Source: an uncultured bacterium
GTDB taxonomy: Bacteria; Planctomycetota; UBA1135; GCA-002686595
Length of the DNA: 64,000 bases
Direction: 5' to 3'
Assembly: GCA_938075305.1 (NCBI GenBank)
Contig: CALJGV010000025.1
Location: forward strand, 1-64,000
Shown here one piece after another: positions 1 through 9,070 of this stretch. The translations under genes and the position numbers were made by a program. A model generated the notes under the pieces. It saw nothing but the letters and a program-made list of their open reading frames with translations. It had not been told where the DNA came from and ran no database searches. Position 1 is the first letter of the stretch. The number at the start of each line of letters is the position of its first letter.

Positions 1-8
1 GCGAGGCC

Positions 9-2366
9 TCAGCGGCTGGTCGGCTCCCAGTTGATGCCGATCTGCCGAGAGATGTTCGAGCCCGGCTTAACGGGCCCCAGCTCGATCTCCAGCGCCGCGC
101 CGTTCCTGTCCACGGTGAGCCGCGCGGCCTCGGTGTCGAGGTCCAGGGTGAGGCGGTTCCAGAAGGAGTCTCGATCGATCGCCTTGCCGTTGACAGCGGT
201 CACGAGATCCCCGACCTGAAGGCCAGCCGCCTCGCCGAGCTTGCCCTCGCTCACGGATCCCACGCGGTACGCATTGATGGTCTTGACCTCGAACAGGACC
301 TCGCCCGAGGGGACGGTGACGTCCATCGAGGACTGCCCGGAGTTCGACCAGGTCCGCAGCTTGTACTCGCCCGCCGCCACGTCCTCGAAGGTCGCGCGGT
401 GCTGATCGTCCAGCTCTGCGCTCAGGCCGCCGCCCCACCACCCGCTGTCCGAGGCCCCTTCCCGCTCCAGCCAGAACCCTGTTCCCTCCGGGAGATCCGG
501 TGCGTGGACCACGAACCGATGGAAGGTCGGAGCACGGAACGAGATCTCCTGGGCGCCCGGCCGAACGGTCATCTCCTGCCAGGCGAGCGCCGAGCCACCC
601 CTCGAGTGGTTGCCCTGGGATGCCTTCTTCAACTCGACCCGGAAGAGGCCGGGCTGGAGCCCGAGAATCCGCGCGATGCCCTCGCTGCTCACACGGGTCG
701 CGCTGCGTGAAGAACGCAGCCGCCGGTCCCCGCCATCGTCCTTCTTAACGATGGACACCGCGCTGACCGTGAACCCGGGCGAGAGGTCCCCCGTCACCCG
801 AACCAGGAGCTCCGCGCTGCGCTGGAACGACATGGAGACCTCCTTCTGTCCCTGGACCAGCGGCTGGATGAGCTCGCCGTAGCCCTCGGCGGTCGCGGTC
901 AGCTCGACCGAGGTCACCTTGCTCCATTCGAAGCCGTCGAGGACCTCGCTGATGGGCAGCCAGTACGTCCCCGGCCCCCGGGCGATCGACTTCACCCGTC
1001 CACCACCCGATCCACCGCCGGTGCGCTCCACGCGGTGTGAGAAGGAGACGTCGAGCAGGTTCCTGCCGGACGGCCCGGTGCAGCGCACGACCAGGAACTC
1101 GGCCATGTCCACCCCGCCAAGGGTGAGTGACTGCTCGACGAGTCCGCCATCGAGCACCACCTCGGCGGTGACCTGCACGGGTCCAGCGCCGAGCCCCGCG
1201 CCGAGCAGGTAGCTGCCCGCGTCCAGATCCGCCACGCTGAAGGCGCCAGACGGGGTCCTCGCGATCGACCTCTTCCCGTCGAAGAGGTCATCGGGGTCCT
1301 CGCCCTCGGCCTTCGAGGCCTCGATGATCTTCACCCAGGGCTCGATCCGCGGCTCGAGGCCAGACACGTCCTCGACCGTGACCCAGAGGAGCGAGCGCGC
1401 CTTCAGCTCGAAGAGATGAGGCCCTCCACCGTCGTGCTCCAGGTCGATGACCTTGATGTCAGAGGCCAGCTCGGAGGAGTCCGCTCGCCCGTATTCTCCG
1501 CCCTGCACGCGGCCGACCATGGCCTTCAAGGAGGCCGTGGAGCGGGTGAGGCGGATCGTCGGTTCGTCGCTCGTCCAGCGGTAGGACCCTCTGGTCCTGC
1601 GCTCGCCGATGAGCGCGATCGTCGCCTCCTCCGGGACCGTTCCGTCCGGCAGCCGCAGGTCGAGGTGGTACTCAGACACGGGCTTGCCGATGAACTGGGC
1701 GCTCTCGCCGACGCGGACCGTCTGGCTGTCAAAGACCATCCCTTCGAGGTAAGGCCTCAGAGTGAAGCGTCCCGCGGGCAGCTCCGCGAACTCGAAGCCG
1801 CCCGCTGCGTCGGTCGTCGTGGTTCGCTGGCGGCGCTGCTTCTCGAGCAGTGTCTTGGCGTTGGCGGCGAGCGCCCCGCGGACCTCCGTCGGTCCAGACC
1901 ATCCCCGCCCGACGCCCTCCGTGCTCCGCCCGGGGTTGCCCCCCTCGCCCGCGGAGTAGAAGTTCACGGTCACGACCGTGGCCCCCGCGAGGGGCGCTCC
2001 GTCGCCGTCAAAGACCGTCCCGGTGATCGTCCCCTCGCCGGTCAGGCCGTCCTCAGCGTCCTCCGCCTCCATCGAGATACGGGCGAGCGTCGCGTCCGAA
2101 TAGTCGTCCGCCTCCGCCGCCAGCGCGCGGTCAGTGGCGTCGGTGTTGACCCGTGAGCTCGACGTTCGATCCGCCGGGTCGAGGGCAGCCAGGGAGAGCC
2201 CCTGCTCCCCAGCCGGACCGCGCCGCTCCTCTCCGGTTCTCCGGACCATGGACGAGTCCGCGGCCTGGACCGCCGGTCCGCCATCGCCCCCGAGGAGGAA
2301 CCCGATTCCTCCTCCCAGACCGAGGCCGAGGATGAGGGTGAGCAGCGCGATTCGGGTGGAGGCCAT
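9..2366 (-). CDS. Membrane-anchored or secreted protein with carboxypeptidase-regulatory-like and PDZ domains
   Basis: The protein has 785 residues from the chosen ATG. Residues 5-27 form one hydrophobic stretch rich in Leu and Gly, a signal anchor or signal peptide. A beta-sandwich segment of the carboxypeptidase-regulatory/CnaB type starts near residue 112 (GTITGTVFDGDGAPLAGATV). Several further Ig-like stretches follow, and a PDZ domain occupies about the last 85 residues (AAGLQVGDLVTAVNGKAI). No protease or other catalytic motif is visible, so it is probably an extracytoplasmic binding or scaffold protein. The frame stays open 36 codons further upstream, but that part looks like non-coding sequence, whereas the internal Met directly precedes the hydrophobic segment. 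Transcribed divergently from the FG-GAP gene. Exact function unknown. Confidence 0.8.
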   Translation of the reverse strand: MASTRIALLTLILGLGLGGGIGFLLGGDGGPAVQAADSSMVRRTGEERRGPAGEQGLSLAALDPADRTSSSRVNTDATDRALAAEADDYSDATLARISMEAEDAEDGLTGEGTITGTVFDGDGAPLAGATVVTVNFYSAGEGGNPGRSTEGVGRGWSGPTEVRGALAANAKTLLEKQRRQRTTTTDAAGGFEFAELPAGRFTLRPYLEGMVFDSQTVRVGESAQFIGKPVSEYHLDLRLPDGTVPEEATIALIGERRTRGSYRWTSDEPTIRLTRSTASLKAMVGRVQGGEYGRADSSELASDIKVIDLEHDGGGPHLFELKARSLLWVTVEDVSGLEPRIEPWVKIIEASKAEGEDPDDLFDGKRSIARTPSGAFSVADLDAGSYLLGAGLGAGPVQVTAEVVLDGGLVEQSLTLGGVDMAEFLVVRCTGPSGRNLLDVSFSHRVERTGGGSGGGRVKSIARGPGTYWLPISEVLDGFEWSKVTSVELTATAEGYGELIQPLVQGQKEVSMSFQRSAELLVRVTGDLSPGFTVSAVSIVKKDDGGDRRLRSSRSATRVSSEGIARILGLQPGLFRVELKKASQGNHSRGGSALAWQEMTVRPGAQEISFRAPTFHRFVVHAPDLPEGTGFWLEREGASDSGWWGGGLSAELDDQHRATFEDVAAGEYKLRTWSNSGQSSMDVTVPSGEVLFEVKTINAYRVGSVSEGKLGEAAGLQVGDLVTAVNGKAIDRDSFWNRLTLDLDTEAARLTVDRNGAALEIELGPVKPGSNISRQIGINWEPTSR

Positions 2367-2610
2367 GGGGTCCTGTGGCAAGCGTTGGGGACCCTTCGAG
2401 TCTAGCCACGCGCCCGGGACGGGCGGCGTCCATCCTCGATCCGGGCATCGGGATCTCCGACCGATCCACCGCACCGCGGCCCCGCGCCCCGTGGGGCGCC
2501 CGTCTCCCGCTGTGCGTTTGCGTCAAACTGACCTCGCGCCCATTCCCAGCCGGGAGAGGCCAGCGGTGACTCGCGCCGGAACCGGTGGTGGCCGATAGGA
2601 TCCAGCGTCC
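2367..2610. promoter_or_regulatory. Divergent intergenic region between PDZ protein and FG-GAP gene
   Basis: This 244-base gap separates two divergently transcribed genes and must hold promoters for both. I could not identify a convincing -35/-10 pair or operator by eye. Nothing else was recognised in it. Confidence 0.4.
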
Positions 2611-4356
2611 ATGAAGGCTCGCGACCGCAGCATCTCCGCCGCCACCCTCGCCTGGTGCGGGTGGGTCAGCCTGGGCCTCTACGGCTGCGGCGGCGATTCG
2701 CCCGCCGGGGGCGCCCCTGAACCGGAGGCCGCCGATGGCCCGGTGAGCCAGCTGTTCACCGACGTCACGGCCTCCAGCGGCGTCCGCTTCTCCCACGGCT
2801 CCGGGGCTGCAGGTGACTGGATCCTGACGGAGATCATGGGCGGCGGCGGGGCGCTCTTCGACATGGACGGCGACGGGGACCTCGACCTCTTCCTCCTCCA
2901 GGGCGGCACCGACCCCGGCTCCCCCAGGACCGCCCAGGCCGGCGACGGACACGCCCTCTTCCGCAACGACGGCGCGGGAGCCTTCACCGACGTGAGCGCG
3001 GGGGCGGGGTTCGAGTCCCTCACCGGGTACGCCATGGGCGCGGCCGCGGGCGACGTGGACGGCGACGGCGACGTGGACCTCTACGTGTCCCAGCAGGGAA
3101 GCGACGCCCTCTTCCTCAACGGGGGCGACGGGCGGTTCCGGGACGCGACCTCGGAGTGGAGCGCCGGCGTGGAGGGCTGGTCGACCTCGGCCGCCTTCGG
3201 GGACCTGGACGCCGACGGCGACCTGGACCTCTACGTGGCCCGATACATCGAGCTCGACCCCAAGATCATCTGCAACGACGCCGCCGGGCGCCGCACCTAC
3301 TGCCCCCCCGGCAGCGGAGCGCCGGTCCACGACGTGCTGCTCATCAACGAGGGCGGGTCGTTCCGCGACGCGAGCGCCGAGGCGGGGCTCGTGGGTGCCC
3401 CCGCGCCCGGGCTCGGGGTGGTGATCGAGGACCTCACCGGCGACGGTAGGCTCGACGTCTACGTCGCCAACGACGGCCAGGCCAACCAGCTGTGGGTCCC
3501 CGACGGGGAGGGGGGCTGGCGCGACGAGGGCTCCACCCGCGGGATCGCCCTGAACCAGAACGGCTTCGCGGAGGCCAGCATGGGCGTCGTCGTGGAGGAC
3601 CTCGACCGGGATGGGCTCTCGGACCTCTTCATGACCCACCTCCAGGAAGAGACCCACACCCTCTACCGCGCGCGCGGCGCGGGCGCCTTCAGCGACCGCA
3701 CCGGGCAGGCGGGCCTGGGGGTCATGACCCGGCCCAACACGGGGTTCGGGGTGGCGGCCTTCGACGTGGAGCTGGACGGGGACCTCGACCTCGCCATCGC
3801 CAACGGGCGCGTCCGCATCGGTCCGGTCCCCGCGGGGTGCGAGCTCGAGGGCGCGTGGGCCCAGCTCGCCGAGGGAAACTCGATGCTGATCGCCGAGGGG
3901 GCCCGCTTCACGGACGAGAAGGAGCGCGCCGCCGCGCTCACCGGCCCGCTGCTCGTGGACCGCTGCGTGTTCCAGGGCGACCTGGACGGCGACGGCGACG
4001 TGGACCTGGTGGTCACCGGGAACGAGAATGCCGCGCGGGTCCTGCGGAATGACGCGCCCCGCGAGGGCAGCTGGGTGAAGATTGACCCCAGGGTCGACGG
4101 GACCAGCGCCACGGGGCTCGGGGTGCAGGTCAAGGTCACCGCAGCCGACTTCGAGCTGACCCGCACCACACGCGCGTCGGACGGCTACCAGTCCAGCCGG
4201 GATCCCCGCGCGCACTTCGGCGTGCCGGGCGCCCTCGACGGCGCTCCGGTGGACGTCGAGCTCCGCTGGACGGACGGCCTCCGCGAGCGCTTCGCCGGGA
4301 TCGAGACCGGCAGGATCCACCGACTGGTCCGCGGGAGCGGAGAGGCCGTCCGATGA
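2611..4356 (+). CDS. FG-GAP/VCBS repeat lipoprotein with C-terminal ASPIC/UnbV domain (CRTAC1-like)
   Basis: The protein has 581 residues. The N-terminus ends in a lipobox-like LYGC, suggesting a lipoprotein. At least seven FG-GAP/VCBS-type repeats carry the calcium-loop pattern D-x-D-G-D-G-D-x-D (for example DMDGDGDLDLFL, DVDGDGDVDLYV, DLDADGDLDLYV, DLDGDGDVDLVV), as expected of a beta-propeller. The last 90 or so residues match the ASPIC/UnbV type (DGYQSSRDPRAHFGVPGA). Such proteins are common outside the cytoplasm in Planctomycetota and Acidobacteria; no enzymatic role is established. Its stop overlaps the start of the next gene (ATGA at 4353-4356), so it is probably translationally coupled to the TPR lipoprotein. 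Confidence 0.9.
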   Translation: MKARDRSISAATLAWCGWVSLGLYGCGGDSPAGGAPEPEAADGPVSQLFTDVTASSGVRFSHGSGAAGDWILTEIMGGGGALFDMDGDGDLDLFLLQGGTDPGSPRTAQAGDGHALFRNDGAGAFTDVSAGAGFESLTGYAMGAAAGDVDGDGDVDLYVSQQGSDALFLNGGDGRFRDATSEWSAGVEGWSTSAAFGDLDADGDLDLYVARYIELDPKIICNDAAGRRTYCPPGSGAPVHDVLLINEGGSFRDASAEAGLVGAPAPGLGVVIEDLTGDGRLDVYVANDGQANQLWVPDGEGGWRDEGSTRGIALNQNGFAEASMGVVVEDLDRDGLSDLFMTHLQEETHTLYRARGAGAFSDRTGQAGLGVMTRPNTGFGVAAFDVELDGDLDLAIANGRVRIGPVPAGCELEGAWAQLAEGNSMLIAEGARFTDEKERAAALTGPLLVDRCVFQGDLDGDGDVDLVVTGNENAARVLRNDAPREGSWVKIDPRVDGTSATGLGVQVKVTAADFELTRTTRASDGYQSSRDPRAHFGVPGALDGAPVDVELRWTDGLRERFAGIETGRIHRLVRGSGEAVR

Positions 4357-5660
4357 AGCGTGCGCTGCTGACCTCCGTCCCCCTGACCATCGCCCTCTTC
4401 GCGGCGGCCTGCGGTGGCGCCGACCCCGCCAGGGCGCTCCCTCCCCCGCCAGCCCTGGACACCAGCACCATGGAGCCGCTGGTGGCCGAGACCCTCGGCG
4501 CGGCTCGCGCGGCGGTCATCGCCAACCCGGAGGACGCCCAGCGGTGGAGCGAGCTCGGCCTCGCCCTCGACGCGCACTTCTTCCTGGAGGAGGCCGAACA
4601 GTGCCTCTCGGTGGCCATCCAGCTGGACCCCACGATCTTCAAGGCCGTCTACGACCACGCGGTGCTCGGGACCATGCTGGAGCGCTCGGTGGACGACGTG
4701 GCGGCGCGCTTCGAGCGGGCGGGGGCGCTGCGGGACGACTACCCGCCCATCCACGCCCGCCTGGGCGACTTCCTCCTGGTGAGCGGGGACGCCGAGGGCT
4801 CCCTGGCCGCCTTCGAGCGGGCCCGGGAGGTCTCCGCTGGCCTCGACTACCAGTACGACTACGCCGAGCTGGGCATCGGGCGGGCGCTCCTCGACCAGGG
4901 GGAGGCCGAGGCCGCGGTGGAGCGGCTCTCGCGGCTGCACGAGCGCTTCCCAGGCGACCCGGCGCTGGCGACGGCCCTCGGCCAGGGGCTCACCATGCTC
5001 CAGCGCGTCGACGAGGCCGCGGCGGTGACCGCGCGGCAGCGGGCGACCGAGGAGGCCAAGGTCCAGCTGGGGGACTCGGTGCGCCGGGACATCATGACCC
5101 GCTCGCGGTCCGCCGCCATGAACTTCCAGCGCGGCGAGGCCATGGTCCGCCGCCGCGAGTTCGCGGCCGCCGCCGTGGAGTTCAAGCGCGTCCTGACGGT
5201 GGACGAGGACAACCGCACCGCGCGGCTCTACCTGGCGAGCGCTCTCATGGAGCTCCGTCGCATCCCCGAGTCCCGTGCCCAGCTCGACGCCGTCCTCGAG
5301 GCCAGCCCGGAGGACCTGGACGCCCATCGGATGCTGGGGCTGCTCGACGCGGAGTCGGGGGCCTTCGAGGAGGCGGACCGGCACTTCAAGGCCGTCACCC
5401 GCTCCGCCCCCCTCGACCACCTCGGCTACCAGGCCTGGGTCACCGCGCTGGGGAGCATGAACCGCTGGGAGGAGGCGCTCTTCCGCATCGAGCAGTGGCG
5501 CACGGCGTCCCCCACCCTGGCAGAGCCGGCCTACCTGCGGGCGATGGCGCTGTTCAACGCGGATCGGCGTGAGGAGGCCGTGGAGGCCCTCGAGGCCGCC
5601 AAGGCCCTGGCGCCGGGTCACCCCATGCGCCCCCAGGCCGAGCGCATCCTCGCCCGCTGA
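4353..5660 (+). CDS. Tetratricopeptide-repeat lipoprotein
   Basis: The protein has 435 residues. The N-terminal signal ends in FAAAC followed by GG, a clear lipobox. The rest is helical with repeated TPR-like units (for example AEQCLSVAIQLDPTIFKAVY and AAVEFKRVLTVDEDNRTARL), so a protein-interaction scaffold outside the cytoplasmic membrane is expected. The start overlaps the stop of the FG-GAP/UnbV gene by four bases. UnbV and TPR proteins are repeatedly found as neighbours, so the two probably work together, but the partner and process are unknown. It converges with the amidohydrolase gene with no spacer: its stop ends at 5660 and the neighbour's stop begins at 5661. Confidence 0.88.
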   Translation: MKRALLTSVPLTIALFAAACGGADPARALPPPPALDTSTMEPLVAETLGAARAAVIANPEDAQRWSELGLALDAHFFLEEAEQCLSVAIQLDPTIFKAVYDHAVLGTMLERSVDDVAARFERAGALRDDYPPIHARLGDFLLVSGDAEGSLAAFERAREVSAGLDYQYDYAELGIGRALLDQGEAEAAVERLSRLHERFPGDPALATALGQGLTMLQRVDEAAAVTARQRATEEAKVQLGDSVRRDIMTRSRSAAMNFQRGEAMVRRREFAAAAVEFKRVLTVDEDNRTARLYLASALMELRRIPESRAQLDAVLEASPEDLDAHRMLGLLDAESGAFEEADRHFKAVTRSAPLDHLGYQAWVTALGSMNRWEEALFRIEQWRTASPTLAEPAYLRAMALFNADRREEAVEALEAAKALAPGHPMRPQAERILAR

Positions 5661-6500
5661 TCAGGTGAGGCCGTAGGCCGCCTCCACTGCGGCCTGGGCG
5701 TCCACGGTCGCGCCCACCATGGAGAGCGACGCGTTCCAGCGGGAGAAGACCTCGTGCACACGGGTGTAGGGGGCCGCGAGGGTGCACACCGGCCAGTCCG
5801 ATCCGAACAGGAGCCGCTTCGGACCGAAGGCCTCGAAGGCCACGTCCATGTAGGGGGTGAGCTGGTCGTAGGTCCAGGCCCCGTGATCCGCCTCGGTGAC
5901 CATGCCGCTGACCTTGCAGGTCACATGCTCCATGGCGCCGAGCTCTCGCATGAGCGCCGCCCAGCCGTCGATTTCCCCGGCCGCGATGCGGGGCTTGGCG
6001 AGGTGGTCGAGGACCAGCCGCTGCCCCGACATCGCCCCGCAGAAGCGGACGGCCTCCTCCAGCTGGTGCTCGAGGATCAGCACGTCGTAGGCGAGCCCGC
6101 GGGCGCCGACCGCCGCCACGCCTCGGCGGAAGTCCGCGCCGTCCAGGAACCCCTCCGCCTCGGCCTGCACCACGTGGCGGATCCCCACCAGGCGCTCGCC
6201 CCCCCGCGCCGCCGCCAGGCGGTCCAGCTGGTCCTCGGCCTGCTCCGAGGCGAGGTCCACCCAGCCCACGACGCCGCGGATCCAGGAGTGGTCCTCGGTG
6301 AGGCCCAGGAGCCACTCGCTCTCCTCCAGGTCCTGGCGTGCCTGGACGGCGACGGTGCCGTCGACGCCACGCTGATCGAGCAGCGGACGGAGGTCCTCGG
6401 GGAGGAAGTCACGCTTGAGGGCGTGGAGGCCCCCTTCGGCGATCCAACCGTACTGCGTCTCGTCGTAGGTCCAGAAGTGCTGATGGGCGTCGATGGGCAT
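5661..6500 (-). CDS. Amidohydrolase of the L-fuconolactonase-like family (COG3618)
   Basis: The protein has 279 residues, close to the family length. It starts with the metal-ligand motif DAHQHFW, has the family pattern GTVAVQARQ then GVVGWVDL, a central LDHLAKP, and ends with FGSDWPVC, which carries the conserved Asp of the TIM barrel. Members hydrolyse sugar lactones such as L-fucono- or L-rhamnono-lactone, or related carboxylic lactones. Cytoplasmic; no signal peptide. It is divergent from the sugar ABC transporter operon with a 66-base gap, and an alpha-L-fucosidase lies at about 26 kb, so deoxy-sugar lactone hydrolysis is a reasonable but unproven role. Confidence 0.85.
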   Translation of the reverse strand: MPIDAHQHFWTYDETQYGWIAEGGLHALKRDFLPEDLRPLLDQRGVDGTVAVQARQDLEESEWLLGLTEDHSWIRGVVGWVDLASEQAEDQLDRLAAARGGERLVGIRHVVQAEAEGFLDGADFRRGVAAVGARGLAYDVLILEHQLEEAVRFCGAMSGQRLVLDHLAKPRIAAGEIDGWAALMRELGAMEHVTCKVSGMVTEADHGAWTYDQLTPYMDVAFEAFGPKRLLFGSDWPVCTLAAPYTRVHEVFSRWNASLSMVGATVDAQAAVEAAYGLT

Positions 6501-6566
6501 GGGGAGTCAACGTAGCAAGAGAGCCCGAGCGGTTAGGCTGGTTCAACCGCGACTTCCCCCATCGTC

Positions 6567-7547
6567 ATGAATCAACGACTTCGACTGGCCGCTGCCCTCT
6601 CCCTCCTCGCGCTCTCCGCGTGCGGGGGCGCCTCGAACGGCGACGCTGACGACGACACGCTGCAGATCGCCGTCGTGCCCAAGGGCACGACCCACGAGTT
6701 CTGGAAGTCCGTGCACGCCGGGGCCGAGGCCGCCGCCCGGGACCTCGGGGTGGAGGTCATCTGGAAGGGGCCCATCCGCGAGGACGACCGCGCGGAGCAG
6801 ATCCAGATCGTCGAGAACTTCGTCGTCCGGGGCGTGGACGGGATCGTCCTCATGCCCATGGACCGCAAGGCCCTCGTCACACCAGCCGAGGAGGCCGGCG
6901 GGCAGGGCATCCCGGTGGTCGTCGCGGACAGCGACCTGGACTGGGAGGGGCGCACCTCCTTCGTCGCCACCGACAACCGTCGCGGCGGCGAGCTCGCCGG
7001 GGAGGCCCTGATCGAGATGATGGGCGGCAAGGGCTCGGTGATCCTGCTGCGCTACCAGGAGGGGTCCGCCAGCACCTTCGAGCGCGAGGAGGGCTTCCTC
7101 GCCGCGGTGGGCAAGGCCCCGGACATCGAGGTCATCTCCTCCAACCAGTACGCCGGCGCCACCAACGAGGGGGCCTACCAGGCGTCCGAGAATCTCCTCA
7201 ACAGCTTCAAGGACGTGGAGGGCATCTTCTGCCCGAACGAGTCCGCGGCCTTCGGGATGCTGCGGGCGCTGCAGGACTCCGGCCGCGCCGACGACGTGGT
7301 ATTCGTGGGCTTCGACGCCAGCGAGAAGCTCGTGGAGGCCCTCCGCGCCGGAGAGATCGACGCCCTCGTGCTCCAGGACCCCGTGCGCATGGGAGAGCTC
7401 TCCGTGCGCGCCTGCGTCGCCGCCGCACGGGGTGAGGCCGTGGAGCCCCGCATCGACACGGGCGTGGTGGTTGTCCCCTCCGCCTCCATCGACGACCCCT
7501 CGGTCCAGGCCCTCCTGAAGCCCGACCTCTCGATCCTCGACGAGTGA
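6567..7547 (+). CDS. Sugar ABC transporter substrate-binding lipoprotein (RbsB-like)
   Basis: The protein has 326 residues and belongs to the periplasmic-binding-protein type 1 fold (Peripla_BP_4). The signal ends in LALSACGG, a lipobox, so it is probably membrane-tethered. Family signatures include an early FWKSVHAGAEAAARDLGV helix, GVDGIVLMPMD, the hinge region GIPVVVADSD and a late FVGFDASEKLVEALRAGEID. It would capture a monosaccharide and pass it to the permease encoded downstream. First gene of a three-gene operon whose genes overlap by a few bases. The specific sugar cannot be read from the sequence. Confidence 0.92.
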   Translation: MNQRLRLAAALSLLALSACGGASNGDADDDTLQIAVVPKGTTHEFWKSVHAGAEAAARDLGVEVIWKGPIREDDRAEQIQIVENFVVRGVDGIVLMPMDRKALVTPAEEAGGQGIPVVVADSDLDWEGRTSFVATDNRRGGELAGEALIEMMGGKGSVILLRYQEGSASTFEREEGFLAAVGKAPDIEVISSNQYAGATNEGAYQASENLLNSFKDVEGIFCPNESAAFGMLRALQDSGRADDVVFVGFDASEKLVEALRAGEIDALVLQDPVRMGELSVRACVAAARGEAVEPRIDTGVVVVPSASIDDPSVQALLKPDLSILDE

Positions 7548-9070
7548 TGGAGACCGGCGCCGTCCTCCGGCGGCGGCGGCCGCCGCGGCTCCAGATCAAG
7601 GGAGTCACCAAGCGCTTTGGCGGCGTTCACGCCCTCCGGGGGGTGGACCTGGAGGCGGACGTGGGCGAGGTCCACGCCCTCCTCGGCGAGAACGGCGCGG
7701 GCAAGAGCACCCTCATGAAGATCGTGGCCGGGGCCCTGGCGCCGGACTCGGGGGACCTCTGGATCGACGGCGCCCCGTTCGCCCCCGCCTCCCCCCGCGA
7801 GGCCCGGGAGCGCGGCGTCGCGATGATCTACCAGGAGCTCAACCTCTGCCCCCACCTCTCCGTCCTCGAGAACGTCACCCTCGGCCGGGAGACGTCGCGC
7901 CTCGGCGTGAAGCGGCTGGACGCCCCGCGGGTCCGGCTCGGCCAGGTCCTCCGGGACCTCGATGTCTCGAGCTTCACCGGCGACACCCTCGTGAGTGAGC
8001 TCGGGCCCGGAGACCGCCAGCTGGTCGAGATCGCCCGGGCCCTCTGTCTCGACGCCACGATCATCGTGTTCGACGAGCCCACCAGCTCACTCTCTGCGCC
8101 TGACGTGGATCGCCTCTTCCGGGTCACCCGGCGCCTGATCGAGTCCGGCGTGACGGTGCTGTGGATCAGTCACTTCCTCGACGAGGTGAAGGCCATCGGG
8201 AACCGCTTCACCGTGCTCCGCGACGGCGAGACCGTGGGGCGCGGCGAGGTGCCGGAGACCAGCACCGACGAGATGGTCACCACCATGGCAGGGCGCTCCG
8301 TGGCGGAGGCGTACCCGCGGTCGTCGAGGAGCCCGGGCGAGGTCGCGCTCTCCGTCCAGGGGCTCGCCGGCGCCTCCGGTCCAAGGGAGGCCAGCTTCGA
8401 GCTGCGGTCCGGCGAGATCTTGGGGGTGTTCGGCCTCGTGGGCGCGGGCCGCACGGAGATGCTCCGCAGCCTGTACGGCCTGGACCCCATGACCGCGGGT
8501 CAAATCGAGCTGCGCGGGAGTGCGGTCCGTCGCCCCCGGCCCCGCCGCTGGGTGGAGCTCGGGGTCGGGCTCCTGAGCGAGGACCGCGCGCGGGAGGGCG
8601 TCGCCCTGGACCTCTCCATCGCGGAGAACATCACCCTCTCCAGCGTCAGGCGCCTCGCGAACCGCGTGGGAGCCGTGACGCGGCAGGCCAAGGAGGCCGC
8701 CGCCGAGCCCTGGCGAGGCCGGCTCTCGCTCCGGGCCGGCTCCACCAGGCAGCCCGTGCGGGACCTCTCGGGCGGGAACCAGCAGAAGGTCGCCCTCGCA
8801 CGCCTCCTGGAGTGCGGCGTCGACATCCTCCTGCTCGACGAGCCCACCCGAGGTATCGACGTGGGTGCCCGCGTGGAGGTGTACCGGCTGCTCGACCAGC
8901 TGGCGGCGCAGGGCAAGGCTATCCTCATGGTGAGCAGCCACCTGCCAGAGCTCCTGGGCACCTGCGACCGCATCGCCGTGATGCACCGGGGCGTTCTGGG
9001 GCCCGCCCGCCCCCGTGACGACTGGACCGAGGACGCGGCGCTCGTCGCCGCCACGGGAGGAACCCGCTGA
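7547..9070 (+). CDS. Sugar ABC transporter ATP-binding protein with two ATPase domains (RbsA/XylG-like)
   Basis: From ATG 7547 the protein has 507 residues, the usual length for RbsA-type double ATPases. The N-terminal domain has Walker A GENGAGKST and a signature-like GPGDRQLVEIARAL; the C-terminal domain has a degenerate Walker A (GLVGAGRTEML), signature DLSGGNQQKVALARLL and Walker B ILLLDEPTRGIDVGA, all typical of carbohydrate-uptake CUT2 transporters. The ATG overlaps the previous stop as TGATG (stop 7545-7547); a GTG at 7544 in the same frame is the only alternative start nearby. It would drive uptake through the permease encoded next. Confidence 0.93.
   Translation: METGAVLRRRRPPRLQIKGVTKRFGGVHALRGVDLEADVGEVHALLGENGAGKSTLMKIVAGALAPDSGDLWIDGAPFAPASPREARERGVAMIYQELNLCPHLSVLENVTLGRETSRLGVKRLDAPRVRLGQVLRDLDVSSFTGDTLVSELGPGDRQLVEIARALCLDATIIVFDEPTSSLSAPDVDRLFRVTRRLIESGVTVLWISHFLDEVKAIGNRFTVLRDGETVGRGEVPETSTDEMVTTMAGRSVAEAYPRSSRSPGEVALSVQGLAGASGPREASFELRSGEILGVFGLVGAGRTEMLRSLYGLDPMTAGQIELRGSAVRRPRPRRWVELGVGLLSEDRAREGVALDLSIAENITLSSVRRLANRVGAVTRQAKEAAAEPWRGRLSLRAGSTRQPVRDLSGGNQQKVALARLLECGVDILLLDEPTRGIDVGARVEVYRLLDQLAAQGKAILMVSSHLPELLGTCDRIAVMHRGVLGPARPRDDWTEDAALVAATGGTR

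Noticed and set aside
2860..4020. Repeated DNA in the FG-GAP gene that might suggest a repeat array
   Set aside because: The repeats are coding for D-x-D-G-D-G-D-type protein loops, with irregular spacing; not CRISPR or mobile DNA.
2131..4320. Long minus-strand frame opposite the FG-GAP gene
   Set aside because: The plus strand encodes well-formed calcium-loop repeats and a UnbV domain; the antisense product has no recognisable domain.
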